Part shown: positions 7,162-14,371 of the stretch, in pieces | Layout of the letters: each line of letters opens with the position of its first letter | Numbering within the stretch: position 1 is the first letter of the stretch | Source: Patulibacter sp. | GTDB lineage: Bacteria > Actinomycetota > Thermoleophilia > Solirubrobacterales > Solirubrobacteraceae | Length of the DNA stretch: 19,167 nucleotides | Assembly (NCBI GenBank): GCA_031119595.1 | Contig: JAVHXX010000011.1 | Coordinates: 4,503 to 23,669 of the forward strand | Direction: 5' to 3' | Program-made: the position numbers and the translations under genes | The notes under the pieces: model-generated | Told to the model about the DNA's origin: nothing | Databases searched by the model: none | What the model saw: only the letters and a program-made list of their open reading frames with translations

Positions 7162-8613
7162 ATGAGTGGTGACGTGCTCACGCATCGCCCCGACCGGCCG
7201 CTCGCGCTCGACCAAGCCGCCCTCGGAAGGCTCCGCGACCGCGTCCACCGCGCCGCCGGCCGCAGCCGCGGCGAGGCCGTGCTCGTCTCCGCCACGTCGA
7301 AGGTCGAGGCGCCCGCATCGCTCGGCGACCTGCTCCGCGGCTCGGGCCTCAGCGGCGAACCATGGGCGCTCATCGAACAGCCCGACCGCGGCCGCCGCGG
7401 CATCCTCGCCCTCGGCGCCGCGACCACCATCCCGCTCGGCGCCCAGCCCGGCGAGCGCTTCCGCGCGCTCGCCGACCGCTGGCACGACCTCGCCTCGCAC
7501 GCCCAAGCCGATCCCGGCGCCGGCATCCCCGGCGGCGGCCTCATCCTGATCGGCGGCGCCGCCTTCAGCCCCGGCGGCGGCACGAGCTCCACCTGGCAGA
7601 CCTTCGGCGGCGGCGACATGGTCGTGCCGTCCGTGAGCGTCGCGTGCCTCGGCCACGACGCCGCGCTCACGGTCACCGTGCTCGTTGAGCCGGGCGCCGA
7701 CCCGACCGAGATCCTCGCCGAGGCCCAGCTCTCCACGGCGCTGCTCGTCGCCGAACCGCCCGAACCCGCCGACCCGTTCCTCGACGCCCCGGAGGTCCGC
7801 TCCGTGCTCGCCGCCGGCCACTTCACGGCCGCCGTCGAACGCGCCGTCGCCACCATCGGCGACGGCGCCTTCACGAAGATCGTCCTCGCCCGCGAGATCG
7901 AGGTCCGCTCCGAGCAACCCTGGGACGTCCCCACGGTGCTCGCGCGCCTCGGCGCGCGGTTCCCGGCCTGCTTCGTCTTCGGCTTCGGCCGCGGCGACGG
8001 CGCGATGGTCGGTGCAAGTCCCGAGCTGCTGCTCCGGCGCGACGGGCAGCGCGTCGAGACGGTCGCCCTCGCCGGCTCCACACGACGCAGCAACGACCCC
8101 AGCGTCGACGAACACCTGGCCCAGCAGCTGCTGGCCTCCACGAAGGACCGCGCAGAACACGCCCTCGTCGTCGAGCGCATCCTGCGCACGCTCGGCCCGC
8201 ACGCACTCTGGGTGACCGCACCCAAGGAGCCGCAGGTGGCGACCGTCGCGAACGTGCACCATCTCGCCACCCCGATCCGCGCCCAGCTCGACGGCCGCGC
8301 TCGCCTCCTCGATCTCGTCGGTGCGATGCACCCGACCCCGGCCGTCGGCGGCGAACCGGGGGAGGCAGCCCTGCGCGCGATCCCCGCGCTCGAGGGCATC
8401 GACCGAGGCTGGTACGCCGGGCCGCTCGGCTGGGTCGACCGCGCCGGTGATGGCGAGCTCTTCGTCGGCCTGCGCAGCGGCGTCCTCAGGGGCGACACCG
8501 CCCGGCTGTTCGCAGGCGTAGGCGTCGTCGGGGCGTCGGACCCGTCGTCCGAACTCGCGGAAACCGAGCTCAAGCTCGAAGCGGTGCTGAGCGCACTGCG
8601 CCCCGCGCACTGA
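7162..8613 (+). CDS. menF: Isochorismate synthase (menaquinone pathway)
   Basis: The 483-residue product is in the chorismate-binding enzyme family and converts chorismate to isochorismate, the first step of classical menaquinone synthesis. The conserved C-terminal half shows 'FTKIVLAREIEV' with Lys239 as the expected general base, 'VGASPELLLRRDG', 'TVALAGSTRR', 'KDRAEHALVVERIL', 'MHPTPAVGGEP', 'GWYAGPLGWVD' and 'ASDPSSELAETELKLEAVL'. The first roughly 200 residues are the usual less conserved N-terminal part. An EntC or salicylate-type role cannot be excluded from motifs alone, but menD, menH, menC, menA, menB and menE follow, so MenF is the natural reading. The ATG is set by the leaderless -10 at 7149. 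It is convergent with menD, with paired hairpins in the 197-base gap. Confidence 0.93.
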   Translation: MSGDVLTHRPDRPLALDQAALGRLRDRVHRAAGRSRGEAVLVSATSKVEAPASLGDLLRGSGLSGEPWALIEQPDRGRRGILALGAATTIPLGAQPGERFRALADRWHDLASHAQADPGAGIPGGGLILIGGAAFSPGGGTSSTWQTFGGGDMVVPSVSVACLGHDAALTVTVLVEPGADPTEILAEAQLSTALLVAEPPEPADPFLDAPEVRSVLAAGHFTAAVERAVATIGDGAFTKIVLAREIEVRSEQPWDVPTVLARLGARFPACFVFGFGRGDGAMVGASPELLLRRDGQRVETVALAGSTRRSNDPSVDEHLAQQLLASTKDRAEHALVVERILRTLGPHALWVTAPKEPQVATVANVHHLATPIRAQLDGRARLLDLVGAMHPTPAVGGEPGEAALRAIPALEGIDRGWYAGPLGWVDRAGDGELFVGLRSGVLRGDTARLFAGVGVVGASDPSSELAETELKLEAVLSALRPAH

Positions 8614-8679
8614 TCCGTCGGGAGCGCGTGGCCGGTGGCCGGGACCGCCCACGCCCTGTCCGGGTGCGCAGGTGGTCAG

Positions 8680-8694
8680 CCGACCGGAGGTCGG
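8680..8694. terminator. Short hairpin between convergent menF and menD
   Basis: CCGACC (8680-8685) and GGTCGG (8689-8694) form a perfect six-pair stem with loop GGA. With the larger hairpin just downstream it makes a tandem pair usable from either direction. Confidence 0.35.
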
Positions 8695-8701
8695 AAGCGA
8701 C

Positions 8702-8733
8702 GCGCCGCGCCCACCGCCCGTGGCACGCGGCGC
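8702..8733. terminator. Strong hairpin between convergent menF and menD, probable bidirectional terminator
   Basis: GCGCCGCG (8702-8709) pairs with CGCGGCGC (8726-8733). Inside, CCAC (8711-8714) pairs with GTGG (8720-8723) around loop CGCCC. The stem is symmetric, so it can act for both convergent genes. No T-run flanks it. Confidence 0.45.
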
Positions 8734-8810
8734 ATCGATGTTCCGAAGACCACTCTGCAACCCGAGGCTGAGCGTGGCTCCGGGAGAACCTGGGAAGTTC
8801 CTGAGAGGGG

Positions 8811-10547
8811 CTACGCCGCGGCGGAACCGACCCGCACCTCGATGAGGCGCGGCGTGTCCGCGGGGAGCGCGAGCACGCTCCGCAGATCTCGCGCCGTCGT
8901 CGGGCGGTGCAGCTCGAGGCCGTGCAGGGACGCGAGGTGGGCGAGGTCGAGGCCGTGCGGCGTGGCGATCATCGGCTCGAACGCCGCGCCGGCATCCCCG
9001 GCGACCGGGAGCCGTTCGAAGATCCGGCCGCCGTCGTTGTTGACCACCACGAGCTGGAGCGGGAGACCCAGCCGTGACGCGCCGGCCAGCCCGCCCTGGT
9101 CGTAGAGCAGCGTGAGATCGCCGAGGTATCCGACGACACGGCCGCGCGCCGCGCCGGCGGTCGCCGCCACGCCGAACGCGGTCGACACGACGCCGTCGAT
9201 GCCGTTCGCGCCGCGGTTGCTGAGCACGACCGGAGGCGCGTCGACGACGGGCGCCCAGCGCTCGAGCATCCGGATGGGGAGGGACGCGCCCACCACGAGC
9301 GTGCTGGAGGTGTCGAGGGCCGTGCCCAGGATGCGGGCGACGAGCGGCTCGGTGAGTGGCGCGTCGTCCGTGGCCTCGAGGACCGCGGCGGCCACCGGGT
9401 GGTCGAGCGCGGCGGCGCCGGCCGTGCGCCAACGGTCGACCCATCCCTGTTCGCCGACGCCGGCGGTGTGGTCGGTGACGCCCTCGCGAGCGGCGCCGAT
9501 CGCGGTGATGAGGCCGCGCACGAGTTTGCCGGGATCGCCCAGGAGCCACTCGCTCGCGGCGGAGTCCGGATCGGACCACACCGCCTCCGGCGTGAGCATC
9601 AGCTGCGGCGCCTCGGCGGCGGTGGTGGCGAGCCACTGGCGCAAGGGCTTGCTGACCGGGAGGTCCCCGACGCGCAGGACCAGATCCGGGACGAGCGCCT
9701 GCCCCGGCTCGCGGCCTACGAAGAGGTCGTACTCCGCCATGGCGTGACGGCCGCGCCGCGCGCCGCTCATCGGATCGGCGAGGAGCGGCCAGTCGAGGAT
9801 GTTGGCCAGACGTGGCAGGAGCGTCGCCAGCTCGGGCGAGCGCTCGCTGCGGCCCGCGACGATCACGCCGCGATCCGCGTGCATGCAGCGGGTCGCGAGG
9901 CGTGCGAGTGCCGACGGCTCGATGCCCGCGGCCGGTTCGACGGCGAGCCACGGCTGCCCGCCGGGCCGACCGGCGGTGAGTGGGCCGTGCGGGCCGGGCG
10001 CCGTGAGCGGCTCGCGGAGCGGCAGGTTGATCTGGACCGGACCCGGCTTCGGCCCCACGGTCGCGGCAACGGCCCGGCACACGGTCGCACGGACCCAACG
10101 CTCGCGCTCCACGGAGGCGGCGTTCAGGTCGGCCTCGACGACCCAACGGCATACGCCGTGCAGGGCCCGGAGCTGGTCGATCGTCTGGCCGGCACCGACG
10201 TCCCGGAGCTCCGGCGGACGGTCCGCGGTGAGGAGCAGCAGTGGGACACCCGCCTCGCGCGCCTCGGTCGCGGCAGGGAGGAGGTTGCTGACTGCCGTGC
10301 CCGAGGTGACGGAGACGGCGGCGGGCGTCCCGGTGGCCTTGGCGATGCCCAGCGCGAAGAACCCCGCGGAGCGCTCGTCGACCGCCGACCAGCACGTGAT
10401 GCGAGGGTCGGCCTGGAGCGCCAGCAGGACGGCGGCGTTGCGCGAGCCGGGGCAGACCACGGCGTGCTGGACGCCGCTGCGGGCGAGCTCGTCGGCCAGT
10501 GCGGCGAGCAGCGGCAGGTGGGGCGGAAGGGCAGCAGGAGACGACAT
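8811..10547 (-). CDS. menD: 2-succinyl-5-enolpyruvyl-6-hydroxy-3-cyclohexene-1-carboxylate synthase
   Basis: The 578-residue thiamine-diphosphate enzyme joins 2-oxoglutarate to isochorismate with loss of CO2 to give SEPHCHC. The N-terminal ThDP domain shows 'AVVCPGSRNAAVLLAL' (29-44), the catalytic Glu58 in 'AVDERSAGFFALGIAKATG' and 'LTADRPPELRDVGAGQTIDQ' (106-125), all MenD hallmarks. The C-terminal domain has GDLT (476-479) followed by 'LLYDQGGL' and 'VVVNNDGGRIFERLP'. The start chosen at 10547 has AGGAG eight bases upstream (10556-10560) and gives the normal N-terminus; an in-frame extension to 10676 would run into menH. It is divergent from menH with 25 bases between start codons, so each promoter must lie close to or inside the other gene's 5' end. 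Confidence 0.95.
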   Translation of the reverse strand: MSSPAALPPHLPLLAALADELARSGVQHAVVCPGSRNAAVLLALQADPRITCWSAVDERSAGFFALGIAKATGTPAAVSVTSGTAVSNLLPAATEAREAGVPLLLLTADRPPELRDVGAGQTIDQLRALHGVCRWVVEADLNAASVERERWVRATVCRAVAATVGPKPGPVQINLPLREPLTAPGPHGPLTAGRPGGQPWLAVEPAAGIEPSALARLATRCMHADRGVIVAGRSERSPELATLLPRLANILDWPLLADPMSGARRGRHAMAEYDLFVGREPGQALVPDLVLRVGDLPVSKPLRQWLATTAAEAPQLMLTPEAVWSDPDSAASEWLLGDPGKLVRGLITAIGAAREGVTDHTAGVGEQGWVDRWRTAGAAALDHPVAAAVLEATDDAPLTEPLVARILGTALDTSSTLVVGASLPIRMLERWAPVVDAPPVVLSNRGANGIDGVVSTAFGVAATAGAARGRVVGYLGDLTLLYDQGGLAGASRLGLPLQLVVVNNDGGRIFERLPVAGDAGAAFEPMIATPHGLDLAHLASLHGLELHRPTTARDLRSVLALPADTPRLIEVRVGSAAA

Positions 10548-10572
10548 GAAGGCGGCTCCTGCATCATGACGG

Positions 10573-11352
10573 GTGGTGCCCGACCCGCTCGTCCTCCTCC
10601 ACGGTTTCACGCAGACGGGCGCGTCCTGGGACGCCGTTCGCGCGCACCTCGATCTCGGCGACCGCCCGGTGGTCACGCCGGACCAGCGCGGGCACGGTGC
10701 CGCCGCGGAGGTGCGTCCGATCCTCCTCCCGGCGATGGCCGCCGATGCGATGGCCGCCGCCTACGGGACGCCGGTCGGCGAGGCCCGTCCCGGCGCCGGG
10801 TCACTCGGCGGCACGCTCGCGCTCGGCGGCTATTCGATGGGTGGCCGTGCCGCGCTCCTGGCGGCGCTGGCCTCGCCGGGTCGGGTGTCGCACCTCGCGC
10901 TGATCTCGACGACCGCCGGCATCGAGGACGACGACCAGCGCCAGCTGCGCGCGTCCGCGGACGACCTCCTCGCCACCCGTCTGGCCGAGGGCACGATCGA
11001 GGAGATCGCCGACTCGTGGGGCGCCGGCCCGCTGTTCGCCGCCCAGGCCCCGGAGGTCGCCGCGGCGGCCCGGGCCGACCGCCTCCGCAACACCCCGGCG
11101 GGCCTCGCCGCCTCGCTGCGCGGCGCCGGCACCGGGCGCATGGGCAATCTGTGGCCGGGGCTCGGCGCGCTCACGATGCCGTCACTCGTGCTCGTCGGCG
11201 AACGCGACGAGAAGTTCCGCGCGCTCGGCGAACGCCTCGCCGCAGCGCTTCCGGATGCCGAGTTCGTCGTGGTGCCCGGAGCCGGGCATCAGCTGCCGCT
11301 CGAGGCGCCGGCGGCCGTCGCCGCAGCGCTCACGGCGCTCCTGCAGCGCTGA
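10573..11352 (+). CDS. menH: SHCHC synthase, alpha/beta hydrolase of the menaquinone pathway
   Basis: The 259-residue product has the alpha/beta-hydrolase fold. In the pathway MenH removes pyruvate from SEPHCHC to give SHCHC, after MenD. Motifs are the oxyanion loop 'LLHGFTQTGASWDAV' (8-22), the nucleophile elbow 'GGYSMGGRAAL' with Ser88 (the GYSMGGR form is typical of MenH), the acid Asp212 in 'VGERDEKF' and His239 in 'GAGHQLPLEAP'. The start is GTG at 10573, with a second in-frame GTG at 10576; neither has a ribosome binding site. CATCAT at 10562-10567 could be a poor -10 that would make the second GTG leaderless. Assignment rests on motif plus position beside menD; many alpha/beta hydrolases look alike. 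Confidence 0.85.
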   Translation: MVPDPLVLLHGFTQTGASWDAVRAHLDLGDRPVVTPDQRGHGAAAEVRPILLPAMAADAMAAAYGTPVGEARPGAGSLGGTLALGGYSMGGRAALLAALASPGRVSHLALISTTAGIEDDDQRQLRASADDLLATRLAEGTIEEIADSWGAGPLFAAQAPEVAAAARADRLRNTPAGLAASLRGAGTGRMGNLWPGLGALTMPSLVLVGERDEKFRALGERLAAALPDAEFVVVPGAGHQLPLEAPAAVAAALTALLQR

Positions 11353-11364
11353 CGGAGCCGGGGC

Positions 11365-11376
11365 CGTCCCGGGACG
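11365..11376. terminator. Perfect 12-base palindrome between convergent menH and menC
   Basis: CGTCCCGGGACG reads the same on both strands and fills the middle of the 49-base gap between the menH and menC stops. As RNA it gives only a short stem (CGTC/GACG with loop CCGG), so a terminator role is tentative. Confidence 0.25.
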
Positions 11377-11401
11377 CCGCGTCCGCCGCGCGACTCGCGC
11401 G

Positions 11402-12523
11402 TCAGACGAGCCCCGGGCCCGGCGGCAGCGGGATGCGGCCACCCACCGGGGCGAGCCGCTGCGCCAGGTCGGCAAGCTCGGGAGCGTCGTCGAGGTCGAG
11501 CGCGTCGAGCGTCGCGAGACCGAGCGGCCGCTCGATCTTCAGCGCGGCGGCGGCATGCACCGCGGCGGCGATCCCGAGCGGACCGTCGAAGGTGGAGGCG
11601 AGCGCGATCTGCACGCCGGCGATCTGCGCCAGCGACGCCCGGACGAGCAGCGGTCCGATGCCGCCGGTGCGCGCGAGCTTGAGTTCGACGACGTCCGGGC
11701 CACGGCGGATCGCGCCGGGCTCACGGTCGGCGGTCTCGTCGACCGAGAGCTCGATGTCGATGCGGGCGGCGTTCAGTGCGGCGCGCAGGTGCGGCCAGGC
11801 GTCGCCGCCGCTCACGGGCTCCTCGGCCGTCCGGATCGCGATCGGGCGGGCCGTGAGCCGGCCGAGCGCCTCGACGGCCTCGTCGACCGACCACGCACCG
11901 TTCGCGTCGACCTTGATGCGAGCCTCCGGCCCGACGGCCTCCCGCACCGCGAGGACCCGGGCGACGTCCCCGTCGATGTCGGCGGCACCGGTGGAGGTCG
12001 CAGGTTCACATCCTGTCTCCCCGACAACACGCAGGCCCACCTTCACCTTGAACGCCGTGAAGCCGACCGCTGCGGCCTCACGCGCGATCTCCGCGGCACG
12101 TGCCGCCGGCACGCCGCCGATCGTCTTGTGCACGGCCACGCCGTCGAGCGGGCCGCTCGCGAGCAGCTCCGCGACGGGCTGCCCGGAACGCCGGCCGCCG
12201 CGGTCCCAGAACGCCAGGTCGATCGCGGCGAGCGCCTGTTGCACGGGTGTCGTCGCGCTGAGTCGGTCGAGCACGAGGTGGCCGGGGGCGTCCTCGTCGA
12301 TCTGGGCGAGCTCGGCGGCCAGGGCCCGGAGTCCGGCGCGGCAGGCGTCGTCGGACACGCCGTCGTAGGCCTCGAGGGGTGCGGCCTCGCCACGACCGAC
12401 GATGCCGTCGGAGCCGGTCAGCTCGACGAGGAAGAGCGTGCGGCGGTCGAGCCTCCCCCAGGCCGTGGGGAGCGGCTCACGGAACCCGACGACCTGCTCG
12501 GTGATGGCGAGCGAGAGCGCCAC
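11402..12523 (-). CDS. menC: o-Succinylbenzoate synthase with an in-frame insert
   Basis: The 373-residue enolase-superfamily enzyme dehydrates SHCHC to o-succinylbenzoate. The N-terminal capping domain is followed by the barrel with all expected residues: 'FKVKVG' (Lys159-x-Lys161, Lys161 being the catalytic base), metal ligands Asp206 ('VDANGAW'), Glu234/235 ('AEEP') and Asp262 ('VDET'), and Lys282 ('ELKLA'). Directly after KVKVG there is an extra stretch of about 15-20 residues (roughly 164-183), including 'VVGETGCEPATS' (166-177). Most MenC proteins pass almost at once to a 'DDVARV..VREAVG' helix here. The antisense strand of that stretch reads as a tRNA 3' half (see separate entry). The frame and active site are intact, so the protein is probably functional. 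The GTG start lies six bases after the menA stop with no ribosome binding site, implying coupling. Confidence 0.9.
   Translation of the reverse strand: MALSLAITEQVVGFREPLPTAWGRLDRRTLFLVELTGSDGIVGRGEAAPLEAYDGVSDDACRAGLRALAAELAQIDEDAPGHLVLDRLSATTPVQQALAAIDLAFWDRGGRRSGQPVAELLASGPLDGVAVHKTIGGVPAARAAEIAREAAAVGFTAFKVKVGLRVVGETGCEPATSTGAADIDGDVARVLAVREAVGPEARIKVDANGAWSVDEAVEALGRLTARPIAIRTAEEPVSGGDAWPHLRAALNAARIDIELSVDETADREPGAIRRGPDVVELKLARTGGIGPLLVRASLAQIAGVQIALASTFDGPLGIAAAVHAAAALKIERPLGLATLDALDLDDAPELADLAQRLAPVGGRIPLPPGPGLV
11994..12027 (+). other. tRNA 3'-half remnant (tRNA-Pro-like) inside menC, on the antisense strand
   Basis: Read on the plus strand, this gives in tRNA order: a variable loop AGGTC (11995-11999); a T-stem GCAGG/CCTGT (12000-12004 with 12012-12016, one G-U pair) around the loop TTCACAT; an acceptor 3' strand CTCCCCG (12017-12023); the discriminator A12024; and CAA where a gene-encoded CCA would be. 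The TTC and flanking GG/CC match the B-box; position 58 is C instead of the invariant A. An acceptor ending CCCCG-A fits tRNA-Pro, whose 5' end is CGGGG. The 5' half, D-arm and anticodon arm are absent, so it is not a tRNA gene. It encodes residues 166-177 of MenC. The identification is from memory of tRNA consensus, not from a search. Confidence 0.65.
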
Positions 12524-12529
12524 GGCGGC

Positions 12530-13408
12530 CTAGATCAGGATGCCGGCCGACAGCAGCACGCAGAACACGAGCTCGAGCTGCGCCGTGCCACCCAGGGCGC
12601 CGTTGAGCGTGGGGCCGTCGTGATGGCGCCGCACGGTGGTGTTCATCTTGAGGGCGAGCGGCGCCGAGAGCCAGGTGATGAAGACCCACGGCGAGTGGTG
12701 CGCGAGCGCGATCGGGATCACGGCGAGGTAGGCCACGACGAGCGTCGCCGTGTAGAGGTCGCGGCCGCGTTCGGGCCCGAGCCGCACGGCGAGCGTGTTC
12801 TTGCCCACGCGTGAGTCGGTCTCGCGGTCGCGGACGTTGTTCACGACCAGCACGGCTGCGGCCAGCAACCCGACGGGGATCGACGCGAAGATCGCGACCG
12901 ACGGCCAGTGCTCGACCTGGGCGTACGTCGAGCCGGCCACGGCGACCACGCCGAAGAACAGGAACACGAACACCTCGCCGAGACCGGCGTAGCCGTACGG
13001 CTTCGGACCGCCGGTGTAGAGCACGCCGGCGATGATCGACGCGACGCCGATCACGAGCAGCTCCCAGCCGGCGACGGCGATCAGGTAGGCGCCGAACAGC
13101 ACGGCGATCCCGAAGGAGATCCAGATGCCGTAGAGGACGTGCTGCGGGGGCACGAGGCCGCCTGCGGTCACCCGGACCGGGCCGAGGCGGTCCTCGGTGT
13201 CGGCGCCGCGGCGGGCGTCCGAGTAGTCGTTCGCGAGGTTCGTGCCGATCTGGATGAACAGCGCGCCCATGAGCGCGCAGATGAACCGCAGCGCACCGAA
13301 GGTGTCCGCGGCGATCGCGACGGACGTACCCACGAACACCGGTGCGGCTGCGGCCGGCAGGGTGCGCGGGCGCGCCGCGAGGATCCAGGTACGAAGGGCG
13401 GGCGACAC
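12530..13408 (-). CDS. menA: 1,4-Dihydroxy-2-naphthoate polyprenyltransferase
   Basis: The 292-residue integral membrane protein of the UbiA family attaches the polyprenyl chain to 1,4-dihydroxy-2-naphthoate to give demethylmenaquinone. The first Asp-rich motif is 'NLANDYSDARRG' (Asn57, Asp61, Asp64), followed by 'GPVRVTAGGLV'. The second is 'NNVRDRETDSRVGKNTLAV' (Asp194, Asp198). Both bind Mg-diphosphate. Eight or nine hydrophobic helices are apparent. The start is GTG at 13408 (MSPALRTW...), putting 'AARPRTLPAAAAPV' at the usual distance from the N-terminus. CAACAT seven bases before the GTG could be a weak -10. menC follows after six bases, so menA and menC form a two-gene unit. menB lies upstream on the same strand with a 51-base gap. 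Confidence 0.94.
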   Translation of the reverse strand: MSPALRTWILAARPRTLPAAAAPVFVGTSVAIAADTFGALRFICALMGALFIQIGTNLANDYSDARRGADTEDRLGPVRVTAGGLVPPQHVLYGIWISFGIAVLFGAYLIAVAGWELLVIGVASIIAGVLYTGGPKPYGYAGLGEVFVFLFFGVVAVAGSTYAQVEHWPSVAIFASIPVGLLAAAVLVVNNVRDRETDSRVGKNTLAVRLGPERGRDLYTATLVVAYLAVIPIALAHHSPWVFITWLSAPLALKMNTTVRRHHDGPTLNGALGGTAQLELVFCVLLSAGILI

Positions 13409-13459
13409 GGGCGGGATGTTGCCAGCCCGCGCCCGTGCGCGACGGCTGCCCCTCGCGGG

Positions 13460-14311
13460 TTACGCCCGGTGCGGGAAGCGACCGAAGTCCGGGAGGCGCT
13501 TCTCCTTGTAGGCCTCGCGGCCCTCGCGGGCCTCCTCGCTGCCGTAGAAGAGGAGGTTCGCGTCGTGGGCGAGCTGCTGGATGCCGGCGAGGCCGTCCTC
13601 GTCGGCGTTGAACGACGCCTTGAGCAGGCGCAGGGCGAACGGCGAGAGCTCGAGCATGCGGTGAGCCCAGGCGACGGTCTCGTCCTCGAGCTGCTCGTAC
13701 GGGACGACCGTGTTCACGAGGCCCCAGTCGAGGGCGGTCTTCGCGTCGTACTGGCGGCACAGGAACCACACCTCCTTCGCGCGCTTCTGCCCGATCTGCC
13801 GGGCGAGGATGCTGGCGCCGAAGCCGCCGTCGAACGACCCGACCTCCGGGCCGGTCTGGCCGAAGCGGGCGTTGTCGGCGGCGATCGTGAGGTCGCAGAT
13901 GAGATGGAGCACGTGGCCGCCGCCGATGGCGAACCCGGCGACCATCGCGACGACGGGCTTCGGCAGGCGGCGGATCTGCACGTGCAGGTCGGTCACGTGG
14001 AAGCGGCCGACCGACGCCCCCGCGGGGGTGCGCTGCGGGTCGTTCGGGTCGGTGAGGTAGCCGGCGTCCCCGCGGACGCTCTGGTCACCGCCGGAGCAGA
14101 ACGCGAGCGAGCCTTCGCCCGTGAGGATGATCACGCCGACCGACGTGTCCTCGCGGGCCAGGTCGAACGCGCGGCTGAGCTCGATGACCGTCTGCGGGCG
14201 GAAGGCGTTGCGCTTCTCGGGGCGGTCGATCGTGATCTTGGCGATGCCGTCGCCGCTCAGCTCGTAGCGGATGTCTTCGAACTCGGCGGCGGGGGTCCAC
14301 GTGACGGGCAT
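13460..14311 (-). CDS. menB: 1,4-Dihydroxy-2-naphthoyl-CoA synthase
   Basis: The 283-residue crotonase-fold enzyme closes the second ring of o-succinylbenzoyl-CoA. Oxyanion-hole regions are 'FCSGGDQSVRG' (71-81) and 'AGFAIGGGHVLHL' (125-137). The MenB signature 'FGQTGPEVGSFDGGFGAS' (150-167) contains the QTG form, with Trp182 in 'VWFLCRQYDA'. In characterised enzymes QTG plus this Trp marks the bicarbonate-dependent class (E. coli type), whereas mycobacterial MenB has QTD and an internal carboxylate. The ATG at 14311 was chosen because a TAGCCT -10 element lies seven bases upstream on the same strand and residues 1-25 align with the family N-terminus. It is divergent from menE across 60 bases that hold both promoters. 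Confidence 0.97.
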   Translation of the reverse strand: MPVTWTPAAEFEDIRYELSGDGIAKITIDRPEKRNAFRPQTVIELSRAFDLAREDTSVGVIILTGEGSLAFCSGGDQSVRGDAGYLTDPNDPQRTPAGASVGRFHVTDLHVQIRRLPKPVVAMVAGFAIGGGHVLHLICDLTIAADNARFGQTGPEVGSFDGGFGASILARQIGQKRAKEVWFLCRQYDAKTALDWGLVNTVVPYEQLEDETVAWAHRMLELSPFALRLLKASFNADEDGLAGIQQLAHDANLLFYGSEEAREGREAYKEKRLPDFGRFPHRA

Positions 14312-14318
14312 GGGGCGG

Positions 14319-14324
14319 AGGCTA
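14319..14324 (-). promoter_or_regulatory. -10 element TAGCCT, leaderless start of menB
   Basis: On the minus strand TAGCCT ends seven bases before the menB ATG (14311). It faces away from the menE -10 element at 14358 in the same 60-base divergent gap. Confidence 0.55.
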
Positions 14325-14357
14325 TCCGCGGACGCCGGGGCCGCGCGGCGTGGCGCG

Positions 14358-14363
14358 TAGGCT
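14358..14363 (+). promoter_or_regulatory. -10 element TAGGCT, leaderless start of menE
   Basis: TAGGCT ends eight bases before the GTG at 14372. An in-frame GTG at 14366 is only two bases away, so the spacing seen at other genes favours 14372. Confidence 0.5.
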
Positions 14364-14371
14364 CCGTGGCC

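Noticed and set aside
8670..8700. Possible small SRP RNA apical loop (GGTCAGCC...GGAGGTCGGAAGCG)
   Set aside because: The GGAAG and AGCAGC bulges are not in the right relation; a simple CCGACC/GGTCGG hairpin explains it.
8760..8810. Possible TPP riboswitch (GGCTGAG and GAACCTG present)
   Set aside because: The conserved pairing and the CTGATCTGGATAATGCCAGCG-type part is absent, the order is only loosely similar, and the region lies between two convergent 3' ends.
4600..10395. Very long open frame on the minus strand
   Set aside because: It is opposite ilvB, ilvN, menF and in another frame of menD; the product is Arg/Ala/Gly-rich with no domain, a typical shadow of GC-rich third positions.
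11960..12027. Intact tRNA gene antisense to menC
   Set aside because: Only the variable loop, T-arm, acceptor 3' strand and discriminator are present; no D-arm, anticodon arm or 5' acceptor strand, and the T-loop lacks A58.
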